A stretch of DNA of 33,467 bases, taken from contig SMYC01000076.1 in assembly GCA_004356105.1 (NCBI GenBank), positions 1 through 33,467 of the forward strand, read 5' to 3'. The position numbers and the translations under genes are program-made. Position 1 is the first letter of the stretch, and each line of letters begins with the position of its first letter. Shown here piece after piece: positions 1-7,533 of this stretch. Below the pieces are notes generated by a model that saw only the letters and a program-made list of their open reading frames with translations, made no database searches and was not told the DNA's origin. Source of the stretch: Acidobacteriota bacterium. Lineage in GTDB: Bacteria; Acidobacteriota; Vicinamibacteria; Marinacidobacterales; SMYC01.

Positions 1-237
1 CCCACGGTTGTCCCGAGGGCAACAACGCCAAGGAGGTCAAAGTTACATCGGGGAAACTGCTCGCCGAAGCTGTCGTACTTGCGTGTAGTTAACATCCCGT
101 GGCCCTTGGCCTACGGTCGAGGGGTCCACCGTCCGGCACCCAAGGTGGGCCACTTCAGACAAGCACAAGCTGATTATTTCTAGCAGGCTGATTCTCTCTA
201 GCAGGCGTCCCGGGATTTTTTCCCTATCATGAGCGGA
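1..237. other. Non-coding left edge beyond the kinase remnant
   Basis: No convincing coding sequence is seen here on either strand. Kinases of this type commonly continue past the catalytic domain with a membrane helix and a sensor domain. Nothing like that can be read here in the kinase frame beyond its stop at 238-240. The only structure noticed is a short tandem duplication at 170-205. Confidence 0.5.
170..205. repeat. 18-bp tandem direct repeat
   Basis: Two adjacent 18-base units, ctgattatttctagcagg (170-187) and ctgattctctctagcagg (188-205), differ at only two positions. They lie just downstream of the kinase remnant stop. They look like a simple tandem duplication. No function is visible. 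Confidence 0.8.
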
Positions 238-1082
238 TCAGACCACTAGCTCCGCCGTCAAATCCTTGGCGGTCTGCCATCGCTCATCCGGATCTTTCTC
301 GAGACAGCGCCTGGCAATCCTGTCCAAGCCCGGGGGACTCATGGACTGAAGCTCGGAGATGAGACGCGGCTCGGAGGACATGATGGCCGAGATCAAGCTC
401 GCCTGACTCTCGCCGTCGAACGCTCGCTCACCTGTCACCATCTCGTACAAGAGAGCACCGAAAGCGAAGATATCCGTGCGGGAGTCGGCCGCTTTTCCCT
501 CGAGCTGCTCCGGAGCCATGTATTGGAGCGTTCCGAGGATCGCGTGTTCTTTCGTGAGGTCTCTTTGTTTTGTCGGTGCATCGGAAGCTCCGGGGTCCGT
601 CTCGTCCGTCAAGACCTTGGCGAGGCCAAAATCCAAGAGCTTTATCCCCGACTTCGCCAGCATCGCGTTGCCGGGGTTCAAGTCCCGGTGAACAATCCCG
701 GCACGATGCGCCGCCTCCAGCCCGTCCGCAATCTGAATCCCGTATTCGAGCGCCTCGTCGAGCGGCAACGGGCCTCGCTTCAGTCTCTCCGCCAGCGTTT
801 CGCCTTCGATGTATTCCATGACGAGGTAGTCGATGCCGTCTTGCTCGCCTATGTCGTAAAGGGTGCAAATGTGCGGGTGATTGAGCTGCGAGATCGCCTT
901 GGCCTCGCGCTCGAATCGTTGCTTTCGCTCAGGGCTTTCGGCGAGGTGTTCAGGGAGGATCTTGATCGCAACCGTTCGGTCGAGCCGCGTGTCTCTGGCT
1001 TTGTAGACCTCGCCATGCCCCCTTTGCCAATTGGCGAGAGGATTTCGTGCGGGCCTAAGCGGGTGCCGGCGGTGAGGGCCAT
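238..1082 (-). pseudogene. Ser/Thr protein kinase, frameshifted and catalytic Lys lost
   Basis: This is a bacterial Hanks-type Ser/Thr kinase domain split over two reading frames. The N-terminus (from ATG at 1082) reads GTRLGPHEILSPIGKGGM, the glycine-rich loop. One base is missing in a short C run near 1013-1014 on the plus strand. Adding it back gives GEVYKARDTRLDRTVAIK with the ATP-binding Lys, then an uninterrupted domain to the stop at 238. DFG and APE-type segments (LLDFGLAK, YMAPEQLEG) are present. The catalytic loop reads HRDLNPGN instead of HRDLKPGN (codon 676-678), so the Lys normally there is Asn. The protein stops right after the kinase fold, with no membrane or sensor part. Two independent lesions plus a missing C-terminus favour a pseudogene, although the frameshift alone could be a sequencing error. 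The upstream sequence shows no clear ribosome site. Confidence 0.82.
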
Positions 1083-1243
1083 AGGGGGAAATCTACTTGC
1101 TAACGGGATAGCAGATCAACCATCGCAAGGAGTCCGCTCTCGGTTTGGAACGCCTCGTGTCGTCTCAAATCTTCTTCGAACGAGATTCTTATTGAAGATC
1201 ACGATTATCACACCGCCAATGATTGCCGTGATACGACTCGTGG

Positions 1244-2043
1244 CTACACGAGTGGCGGGATAATTAGCCAGGCGCCCCAGGCCATCAGTGCGGCGCCAGT
1301 TAGGCGGCCCATGCCCTGACCAGCGCGAAGTACTTTTTCCAGCAGCACGAATCCCGCGATGATGGCCACCCAGGCCAGATTCATCACGCCCCCTACAAAG
1401 AGGAGAGTCATCAGCGCCCAACAGCAACCGACGCAAAAGGCGCCGTGATGCATACCCATTACCAGGGTTCCCCAAGTGCCGGTACGCCAGTGGCGCACCA
1501 CAAAGCTGATGGGTGTGCGGCAATGTTTGAGACAGGCCGTCTTGAGCGGCGTGAGCTGATAAACGCCCGCTGCGATTAGGATGGCTCCACCCAGATAGGG
1601 GCTCGCGCTCACCATCATTGGGCTGAGCAGGGCAGTCTGTTCCAGCGCCCATTGCAACACCGCTGCGACTAGGCTGAAAGCCGTCCACACAATTAGATAG
1701 CCGGACGCAAACAAACCGACGGGGACCAGGGGTTCGCCCTCTGCCTGTTGTTTGCGGGTACTGTGGCATAAAGCAGAATCATGGGCGTCGCGCTCGGCAG
1801 CATCATGCCCACCATCATGACGGCCCACATGAGAAAAATCAGCGCAAAATCCAAAACACTCCAGGGATTGGCCTGGGCCATGGCCATTCCACTACTCATC
1901 GCGCTGCCGATGTCCATGTTGCCCATATCCGCAGCCAGGATAAAAAGATAAATCCAGGCCAGGGCGGTGACGCCGACCAAACTTCCGAGTACGAGCAGAC
2001 GATCCCGCTCGAGCACGTTTTCTAGGATCCGAGCTTCCGTCAC
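1244..2043 (-). pseudogene. DUF2182 integral membrane protein, frameshifted
   Basis: This is a DUF2182 (predicted metal-binding multi-helix membrane) protein of about 265 residues, in two frames. The start is GTG at 2043, preceded by a strong GAGGGGGAG ribosome site about 8 bases upstream. The N-terminal part runs through helices including the family motif MWAVMMVGMMLPSATPM. The frame breaks at the GGG run at 1756-1758 (plus strand). Restoring one base there joins ATVP to RKQQAEGEP and continues to the stop at 1244. The C-terminal part carries the conserved MHHGAFCVGCCWALM motif with its Cys-Cys pair and ends in two hydrophobic helices. Its usual genomic partner is DUF1326, and the tail of such a gene lies 23 bases upstream. 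The two families are linked in many genomes, but their role is not established. It is either a recent pseudogene or a consensus error. Confidence 0.82.
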
Positions 2044-2066
2044 GTGGACTCCCCCTCGCGGGGTTC

Positions 2067-2135
2067 TCAGCGGATCAAACCATCCTGATTGAAGTGGTGA
2101 ACGCAAAACTGCGCATAAGAATCTTCGAACGCCAT
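2067..2135 (-). pseudogene. C-terminal remnant of a DUF1326 gene
   Basis: The last 22 codons before the DUF2182 gene encode a segment with DSYAQF followed by NQDGLIR and a stop at 2067-2069. As I recall DUF1326 proteins, they end in the same pattern (DSYGQF, a His-containing strand, then G-V/L-V/I-R), and they commonly sit directly upstream of DUF2182. The 23-base spacing with a ribosome site for the next gene is typical of that operon. Everything upstream of about 2136 is no longer DUF1326 but the interior of a PQQ dehydrogenase in another frame, so only the tail survives. The family assignment rests on a short motif plus context. Confidence 0.6.
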
Positions 2136-3631
2136 CTCTCCGATCCGATCCCGCTGGCCCAGGTGAGCTTCCGCACGAACGGCTCGGCCAGCAACAGTGT
2201 TCCGTCCGTCCGATCGAGCACATAGAAGAAGCCGTTCCGGTTCGCGTGCAGCAGGAGCTTGCGCGGCCGGCCTTCCCACTCCCGGTCGATGAGGACGGTC
2301 GGCTGCTGCGCATCCCAGTCCCACAGATCGTGCGGCGTGTATTGAAAGTACCAGTGCAGCTGACCGGTCGTCGGATCGAGCGCAAGGATGGAGTCGGAGT
2401 ACAGGTTGTCACCCTGGCGCTGGCTGCCATCGTAGTCGGGACACGGATTCCCGGTGGGCCAGTAGAGGATGTCGAGGTCTGGGTCGTAGGTGCCCGTGAG
2501 CCAGGTGGCGGCGCACGGGTGATCGATATCAGAACCGATCCACGTCTCCGATCCCGGCTCGCCTCGCCGGGGCACGGTCCAGAACCGCCAAGCTTCCCTC
2601 CCGGTCGCCTGGTCGAACGCCGCGAGAAACCCGCGGACCCCTTCGTCCCCGCCGGAGATCCCAGAGATGACCAGGTCGCCCACCACCAGCGGCGCGGACG
2701 TGGCGCCGTAGTTCTGACGTCTGTCCGCCATCTCGGTATCCCACAGCAGCGCGCCGGTGAAGCGGTCGAGGGCGATCACGTGCGCGTGATCCGTGACCAT
2801 GAACAGGCGCCGGCCCGCCACCGCCACGCCGCGGTTGATCCCGGCGGCGGCATCACCCGCCAGGTCCTTCGTGCGCGGACGCTGATAGTGCCAGAGCTGA
2901 CGTCCGCTGCCGGCGTCAAGGGCGTAGCACTCGTTGCCGCTCGTTACATACATGATGCCGTCCACGACGACGGGTGTGACCTGGAGACGACCGGTGCCCG
3001 GCAGCGTGAAGACCCAGCGCGGCGCGAGCCGGGACACGGTGGTCGTGTCGATCTCGTCGAGCAGGCTGTAGCGGTTGCCACGGACGTCCCCGTTGTAGGT
3101 GGGCCAGTCCACCTGTGACGTCACCAGAAGATAGCGCTCACCGGCCGTGCGCAGCAAGTGGATGCGCGGCTCGGCATCATCGGACAAAAGCTGCAGCTCC
3201 GCGGAGCTGTGATTGAGCCGGCGCCCGCCGAGCGTGCGCCCATCGGTCGTCTCCACCGTGACGCGAGTGAGGCCGGCCCCGCGCCGCGGCCGCAGCGTAC
3301 GCAGGAACGGCACGAGGGCTCGCAGCTCAGCGTCCGTCACGGCCACGCCCGGCATCCCCGAGCTGGGCAGGCCGTCTCGGATGAGCGTCGCAAGCTGCTC
3401 GTCGGATCGCAGCGCGACCCGCGCCACGATCGGGGGCCCGAGCTCGCCACCCAGCCCATCGTCACCATGACAGCGCGCGCAGAGGCGCTCGTGATGCCGG
3501 CGGCCGGCGTCCTCCCGGGCAGACCGATCCGCGGCGGCGCTCTGGTTGGCGCGCAACGCGCCACTCGACGGCAACGGCACCACGCAGCCAAAGGTGATGA
3601 CGATGGCGCGCGTGAGAGTGCCGGTGATCAC
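2075..3631 (-). pseudogene. Cytochrome c-PQQ dehydrogenase, C-terminus truncated
   Basis: This is an exported quinoprotein alcohol/glucose dehydrogenase-like protein. It has a signal-peptide-like hydrophobic N-terminus, then a cytochrome c domain with the haem motif CARCH (about residues 51-55) and a downstream Met-rich SSGMPG segment. An eight-bladed PQQ propeller follows, starting at VDWPTYNGDVRGNRYS. PQQ-family motifs are visible, including LWHYQR, WFTG-like W motifs, PTGNPCPDYDG and HDLWDWDAQQP. After FVRKLTWASGIG the similarity stops and the frame runs about 22 unrelated residues to a stop. Related enzymes continue for roughly 150-200 more residues, so the final blades are missing. The start is GTG at 3631 with AGGAG repeats upstream; the nearest copy is very close, the next better spaced. 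It follows the sorbosone-dehydrogenase-like gene by 36 bases and was probably co-transcribed with it. It is unlikely to fold as a complete propeller. Confidence 0.85.
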
Positions 3632-3632
3632 T

Positions 3633-3660
3633 ACTCCTGACTCCTAGCTCCTAAGTCCTT
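3633..3660 (-). repeat. Heptad repeat carrying ribosome-binding cores
   Basis: Reading the plus strand there are consecutive heptamers actcctg, actccta, gctccta and agtcctt. On the coding strand each of the first three gives an AGGAG core. The array fills the 36-base gap between two co-oriented PQQ genes. The copy nearest the GTG start is only about 2 bases away, while the middle copy has usable spacing of about 9 bases. Confidence 0.6.
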
Positions 3661-3667
3661 ACTTCCA

Positions 3668-4954
3668 TCACTCCCCGCGATATATCACACGCCAGATCCG
3701 GCCCGTCTTGTCGTTCGAGAGGTAGAGGCTGCCATCCGGGCCTTGGTCCACTCCTGACGGCCGGTAGGTCGCTTCGTCGCGATTCATGAGCGGATCTTTC
3801 CCGGCGAAGCCGTCCGCGAAGATCTCGTACTCACCCGTTGTGGGATCACCGCCGGTGAACGGCACGAACACGACCTTGAAGCCGCCTTGCGCCAGCGGGG
3901 CGCGGTTCCAGGAGCCGTGGAACACGACGAACGCGCCGCCGTGATACCTAGCAGGGAACAGATCGCCGGTGTAGAAGTGCAGGTCGTTCGGCGCCCAATG
4001 CCCGGGGAATCCGATGAGCGGCGGCGGATACTGCGCGCAGCGGCCCACCATCTGGCCGTCGCCCCCGTATTCCGGCATCAGCAGCCGTTTGCCTTGCTGC
4101 CAGTCGTGGTAGCAGTACGGCCAGCCGAAGTTCGAGTCTTCCTCGACTTTCAGGAACTCTTCCGAGGGTAGCTCCGCATTCTGCTCCACGTCGAACTTGC
4201 TGGGCCAGAGCGAATCGAGCTGATCGCGGCCGTGCTGGACGAGATAGAGCCCGCCCGCTGTCGGGTGCCAGGCGATGGCGAAGTTCTGTCGCATCCCGGT
4301 CGCGAAGCGCGTGCCAGAGCTCGGGGTCTGACCCGCCATGTTCTCGTCGAACTTCCAAACCCCACCGTGATTCTCGAGCAGCGCGCACGGGTCCTCGCCC
4401 GGCTCCTCCAGCACGCGTCCGCCAGGTTGACAAGCATTGGATGGCGCGCCGATGTTGACATACATGTTCCCGTCGCCGTCGAACGCGAAGCCTTTCGCGC
4501 GATGGCCTTGCTGGTCCGGCAGCGTGACGATCACCTCAGCCGGTCTATCCGGGACGAGAGAACCGGGGGTCATCCGGTAGCGGACGATCGCCGTGTCGCG
4601 ACCGAAGTACAGATAGCCGTTGTGCAGCCCGATGCTCGTGCCACCGTCCTCGCCGAAACGCTCCTGGACGTCCGCTCGGCCGTCACCATCGGTGTCGCGC
4701 AGAGCGATGATGCCGCCCGGGGCGTTCTCCCGATTGCGGATGGCGACATACAGGTCGCCGTTCGGCGCCACCTCGACATGCCGCGCCGCGCCGAGGTTGT
4801 CGGCGACGACCAACGCACAGAAGCCGTCCGGCAGCGTGATGCCGCCGTTATCCGGATCGCAGTCAGGCAGCGTCGCCTGCGCGCCGATCGAAACCATGGG
4901 CCCGACCACCGACGCGGCGGCGGCCAGGAGGAAATTGATCATCAAACGTCGCAT
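3668..4954 (-). CDS. Sorbosone dehydrogenase-family PQQ/NHL beta-propeller protein, exported
   Basis: The protein is 428 residues. A signal peptide (MRRLMINFLLAAAASVVG, cleavage probably after the GAQA segment) is followed by the six-bladed propeller typical of the L-sorbosone / soluble aldose dehydrogenase family. Visible family segments include LPDGFCALVVADNLGAARH, DTDGDGRAD, GHRAKGFAFDGDGNMYVNIGAPSNAC, SGTRFATGMRQNFAIAWHP, VEEDSNFGWPYCYHDW, VVFHGSWNRAP and RPSGVDQGPDGSLYLSNDKTGRIWRV. These suggest a periplasmic, PQQ-type sugar oxidoreductase, though the substrate cannot be read from sequence. I chose the ATG at 4954 because AGGAG sits 7-8 bases upstream; an in-frame GTG/ATG at 4972 is less well placed. 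It is the first gene of a two-gene unit with the truncated cytochrome-PQQ dehydrogenase and appears intact. The G+C content is visibly higher than in the genes to the right of 5260. Confidence 0.85.
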   Translation of the reverse strand: MRRLMINFLLAAAASVVGPMVSIGAQATLPDCDPDNGGITLPDGFCALVVADNLGAARHVEVAPNGDLYVAIRNRENAPGGIIALRDTDGDGRADVQERFGEDGGTSIGLHNGYLYFGRDTAIVRYRMTPGSLVPDRPAEVIVTLPDQQGHRAKGFAFDGDGNMYVNIGAPSNACQPGGRVLEEPGEDPCALLENHGGVWKFDENMAGQTPSSGTRFATGMRQNFAIAWHPTAGGLYLVQHGRDQLDSLWPSKFDVEQNAELPSEEFLKVEEDSNFGWPYCYHDWQQGKRLLMPEYGGDGQMVGRCAQYPPPLIGFPGHWAPNDLHFYTGDLFPARYHGGAFVVFHGSWNRAPLAQGGFKVVFVPFTGGDPTTGEYEIFADGFAGKDPLMNRDEATYRPSGVDQGPDGSLYLSNDKTGRIWRVIYRGE

Positions 4955-5089
4955 GGAGACTCCTTCAACCACACTTCCTTCGTCCGCGTGTCACCGCGCC
5001 CACCAGCAGCTCGACGGAAGCCGGGAGGACGGGCATGGAGAATGAATTATACCTGCGTCTAATCCCCGGCGTAGGTGTGGCGTCTAGCC

Positions 5090-5209
5090 GTGCAGGACGA
5101 CAAGCCAGTTCCGAAGATCATCGACTTTGGTGCGGCAAAGGCAACCTCTCAACGGCTCACCGAGCACACGGTCGCAACGGAACTCGGTCAACTCATCGGA
5201 ACTCCTGAG
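5090..5209 (+). pseudogene. 40-residue shred of a second Ser/Thr kinase
   Basis: An open stretch encodes DDKPVPKIIDFGAAKATSQR followed by LTEHTVATELGQLIGTPE. This is the metal-binding DFG loop and activation segment of a bacterial Ser/Thr kinase of the type with PVPKVIDFGVAKA and a TELGQLIGTPEYMSPEQ segment. The lobe before it and the APE helix after it are missing, and unrelated sequence follows GTPE. It belongs to a different kinase subfamily from the remnant at 238-1082 and lies on the opposite strand. It marks the right boundary of the damaged region. Confidence 0.75.
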
Positions 5210-5255
5210 AGCAACAATCGATGGCGGAAGCACCATCTCGGCGCCGGCGATAACC

Positions 5256-5276
5256 TATAATGCTCGGCTCAGGAGG
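5256..5276 (+). promoter_or_regulatory. TATAAT box and strong ribosome site before the M24 gene
   Basis: A perfect TATAAT hexamer lies at 5256-5261 and an AGGAGG ribosome site at 5271-5276, with the ATG at 5285. No good -35 hexamer is visible 16-18 bases upstream of the -10, so the promoter assignment is tentative. The ribosome site decides the start. If TATAAT is used, the leader is very short, about 15-20 bases. Confidence 0.5.
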
Positions 5277-5284
5277 CTTTCCTA

Positions 5285-6547
5285 ATGTGCGTCGATCGTA
5301 GAGGTTTCATGCAAGTCGCGGCGGCGGCCGCGGGAGCGTCGCTCCTCGTGTCTCGGGACGCGTCGTCCGAAGAAACGCCGCTTCCCAAGTCCCTCGAGAG
5401 CTTGTCGTCGATGGTGACCGACATCGAGCCCATCACGGATGACGAGCGCAAGGGGCGTATCAGAAAGGCTCAACGTTTGATGAAAGAGAACGGTCTCGGC
5501 GCCATCTATCTCGAGTCCGGATCGACGCTTTTCTATTATACCGGCGTGCGTTGGGGCCAGAGCGAGCGCATGTTCGCCATGGTGATGCCGGCACAAGGCG
5601 AGCCCGCCTATGTCTGTCCCGCATTCGAAGAAGAGCGCGCCCGCGAGCGCATCCGTTTCGGCGACGACATCCGCACTTGGGAAGAGCACGAGAGCCCCTA
5701 CAAGCTCGTCGCGCAGATCTTCGCGGATCGTGGTGTGCGCACCGGCAAGGTCGGGATCGAAGAGCGGACGCGGTTTTTCTTCGTGGAAGGTATCCAAAAG
5801 GAATATCCCGGCATCGAGCTCGTGAGCGCCGACCCGGTCACCGTCGGCTGCCGGATCCGCAAATCACCAACAGAGCTCGCGCTCATGCAACGCGCGAACG
5901 ACATTACGCTCAAAGCCTATAAGATGACGGTCGAAGCGCTCGAAGAAGGCATGACGCATTTAGAGGCCTCGAAAATCATCTCCGCCGCCCATGACGCGAT
6001 GGGCGTTCGCGGAGGGGCCGGCGTGCAGTTCGGCGAGTACACCGCTTTCCCGCATGGAAGCAGCAAACCTCAGGTGCTGAAGGCAGGCGATGTCGTGATG
6101 ATGGATGGCGGCTGCAACGTTGATGGCTATCGCTCGGACATTACGCGCACCGTCATCTTCGGTAAGCCGTCCGACCGACAACGCGAGCTTTGGGATCTCG
6201 AGCGCAAGGCCCAGGACGCGGCCCGAGACGCGGTGAAGCCGGGCGTTGCTTGCGGTGCTGTCGACGATGCGGCGCGGAAGGTCATCACCGATGCGGGCTA
6301 CGGCCCCGACTACAAATTTTTCACCCATCGCGTCGGACACGGCATCGGGCTCGATGGACACGAGTGGACTTATCTCGTGCGCGGGAACGACATGCCACTC
6401 GCGCCAGGCATGTGCTTCAGCAACGAGCCGGGGATTTACGTTTATGGCGAGTTTGGTGTGCGGCTCGAAGACTGCTTCTACGTGACGGAAGAAGGTGGGC
6501 ATCTGTTCACGGAGCAGAGCCCTTCCATCGATCAGCCTTTCGTGTAG
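5285..6547 (+). CDS. M24-family metallopeptidase (Xaa-Pro aminopeptidase-like), Tat-exported
   Basis: The protein is 420 residues. The N-terminus DRRGFMQVAAAAAGASLLVS is a Tat-like leader. A creatinase/prolidase N-terminal domain follows (about 45-180), then the pita-bread M24 domain. The dinuclear metal ligands are all visible: Asp in MMDGGC, Asp in RSDITRT, His in GHGIGLDGHE, Glu in SNEPGIYV and Glu in RLEDCF. It is therefore predicted to be an active exported metallo-aminopeptidase or proline dipeptidase; the exact substrate is unknown. The start is fixed by AGGAGG 8 bases upstream. The stop lies 2 bases before the crcB start, so it heads a three-gene unit with crcB and DUF190. A peptidase has no obvious role in fluoride export, so the operon may be only positional. 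Confidence 0.9.
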   Translation: MCVDRRGFMQVAAAAAGASLLVSRDASSEETPLPKSLESLSSMVTDIEPITDDERKGRIRKAQRLMKENGLGAIYLESGSTLFYYTGVRWGQSERMFAMVMPAQGEPAYVCPAFEEERARERIRFGDDIRTWEEHESPYKLVAQIFADRGVRTGKVGIEERTRFFFVEGIQKEYPGIELVSADPVTVGCRIRKSPTELALMQRANDITLKAYKMTVEALEEGMTHLEASKIISAAHDAMGVRGGAGVQFGEYTAFPHGSSKPQVLKAGDVVMMDGGCNVDGYRSDITRTVIFGKPSDRQRELWDLERKAQDAARDAVKPGVACGAVDDAARKVITDAGYGPDYKFFTHRVGHGIGLDGHEWTYLVRGNDMPLAPGMCFSNEPGIYVYGEFGVRLEDCFYVTEEGGHLFTEQSPSIDQPFV

Positions 6548-6549
6548 CG

Positions 6550-6933
6550 TTGAGATCACTCTGGGATTTGCTGCTCGTCGGCACGGGCGGTTTCATCGGT
6601 GCGAGCTTGCGCTTCCTCGTGAGCGGCCTCGTTCAACGAGTCGACCCGCTCGGCACCTTTCCCTACGGAACGCTGAGCGTGAATGTCATCGGCTGCTTCG
6701 TGATCGGGTTGCTCGGCGCCATGGCCGATGCGCGGGGCGTTCTCGGGCCGAGCGCCCGGCTCGTTATCTTTCTCGGCGTGCTCGGCGGCTTCACGACCTT
6801 TTCGACTTTCGCCTATGAGACGCTCGCGCTCTTGCGCGACGGCGAAGCTCTGAGAGCCGGGGCCAACGTTGTCGCGAGCGTGAGTCTTTCCATGATCTTC
6901 GTCTGGCTCGGTTATGTTCTAGGAAACCGCTAA
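6550..6933 (+). CDS. crcB: CrcB/Fluc fluoride channel
   Basis: This is a small four-helix membrane protein of 127 residues that exports fluoride as a dual-topology dimer (family knowledge). The signature segments are present in order: GGFIGASLRFLVSG near the N-terminus, the pore segment GTLSVNVIGCFVIG with its conserved Asn, and GVLGGFTTFSTFAYE with the Phe-box and Thr/Ser residues. The frame is open far upstream inside the M24 gene, but the channel homology begins at RSLWDLLLVG. The best start is TTG at 6550, two bases after the M24 stop and without its own ribosome site, so coupling is likely. The stop overlaps the DUF190 start (TAATG). The length is normal for the family. Confidence 0.92.
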   Translation: MRSLWDLLLVGTGGFIGASLRFLVSGLVQRVDPLGTFPYGTLSVNVIGCFVIGLLGAMADARGVLGPSARLVIFLGVLGGFTTFSTFAYETLALLRDGEALRAGANVVASVSLSMIFVWLGYVLGNR

Positions 6934-7268
6934 TGCTTCCGAAACAAGGTCATCTGCTCCGCATCTTCATCGGTGAGCGCCACCAATATGGACGCGTGCC
7001 GCTCTATCAATGGATCGTCAAGAAGGCCCGTGAGAGAGGCCTCGCGGGCGCCACCGTGCTTCGCGGCCTCATGGGTTTCGGCGCCAAGAGTCACGTGCAC
7101 ACGGCGAAGATTCTGAGACTCTCGTCGGACTTACCGGTCGTTATCGAGATTGTCGACACGATGGAGAAAATCGAAGCCTTCCTGCCCGAGATTGACGAAG
7201 CGATCGGACACGGGCTCGCGACGATCGAGAAAGTCGAAGTGCGTTTTTACAAGGACGGCGAGGACTAG
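6933..7268 (+). CDS. DUF190 protein, CrcB-associated
   Basis: The protein has 111 residues and is of the DUF190 family, small cytoplasmic ferredoxin-fold (PII-like) proteins often encoded beside crcB. Visible family segments are LLRIFIGERHQYGRVPLYQW, RGLAGATVLRGLMGFG and DLPVVIEIVDTMEKIEAFLP. Its ATG shares a base with the crcB stop codon (TAATG), indicating translational coupling. A role as regulator or accessory of the fluoride channel is inferred from this linkage. No membrane segment or signal peptide is seen, and the length is typical. Confidence 0.9.
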   Translation: MLPKQGHLLRIFIGERHQYGRVPLYQWIVKKARERGLAGATVLRGLMGFGAKSHVHTAKILRLSSDLPVVIEIVDTMEKIEAFLPEIDEAIGHGLATIEKVEVRFYKDGED

Positions 7269-7533
7269 TCCCCTGCTCGCTAATTCCTTTACGGGCATCT
7301 CCTCGTCAGAGCCAAGGCGTGGGAGCAAGAGCGCCACTTTCCGATCTCCTGCTCGCCCGAACTGCCGGCTGCATGTCGTGCTGAACTTAGGTGTCTCGAG
7401 GAGATGCCCGCGCCATATGCGTAGCAAGTGACGTGCCATTACAGAACCCGCCTAAATGCTGATATTTGGGGATTTGGAGTGGGTGGATTATCCTACGACC
7501 GGTGACAGCCGTTGACACTCTTTAACACTGTAG
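7269..7533. other. Non-coding interval between convergent genes
   Basis: About 265 bases between the end of DUF190 and the end of the PLP enzyme gene carry no convincing gene. The main structure is a pair of perfect 14-base inverted repeats at 7292-7305 and 7397-7410. No clear hairpin plus T-run terminator is seen for either gene. Confidence 0.5.
7292..7410. repeat. 119-bp segment bounded by perfect 14-bp inverted repeats
   Basis: The left arm cgggcatctcctcg (7292-7305) is exactly complementary to the right arm cgaggagatgcccg (7397-7410). The interior has partial further complementarity but no coding potential. The size and ends resemble a miniature inverted-repeat element or a long hairpin between two convergent genes. 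No clear target-site duplication is seen in the bases flanking the arms. Confidence 0.6.

Noticed and set aside
1116-1243. Possible membrane-helix peptide downstream of DUF2182
   Set aside because: A hydrophobic stretch can be read in one frame, but there is no start, ribosome site or family match.
2246-3118. 290-codon plus-strand frame opposite the PQQ dehydrogenase
   Set aside because: The composition is that of an antisense reading of a GC-rich gene, with no motif.
5210-5284. Fluoride riboswitch before the crcB operon
   Set aside because: A ggcgata-like piece is present, but the conserved pseudoknot and GAUGGNGUUC-type core of the crcB motif were not found.
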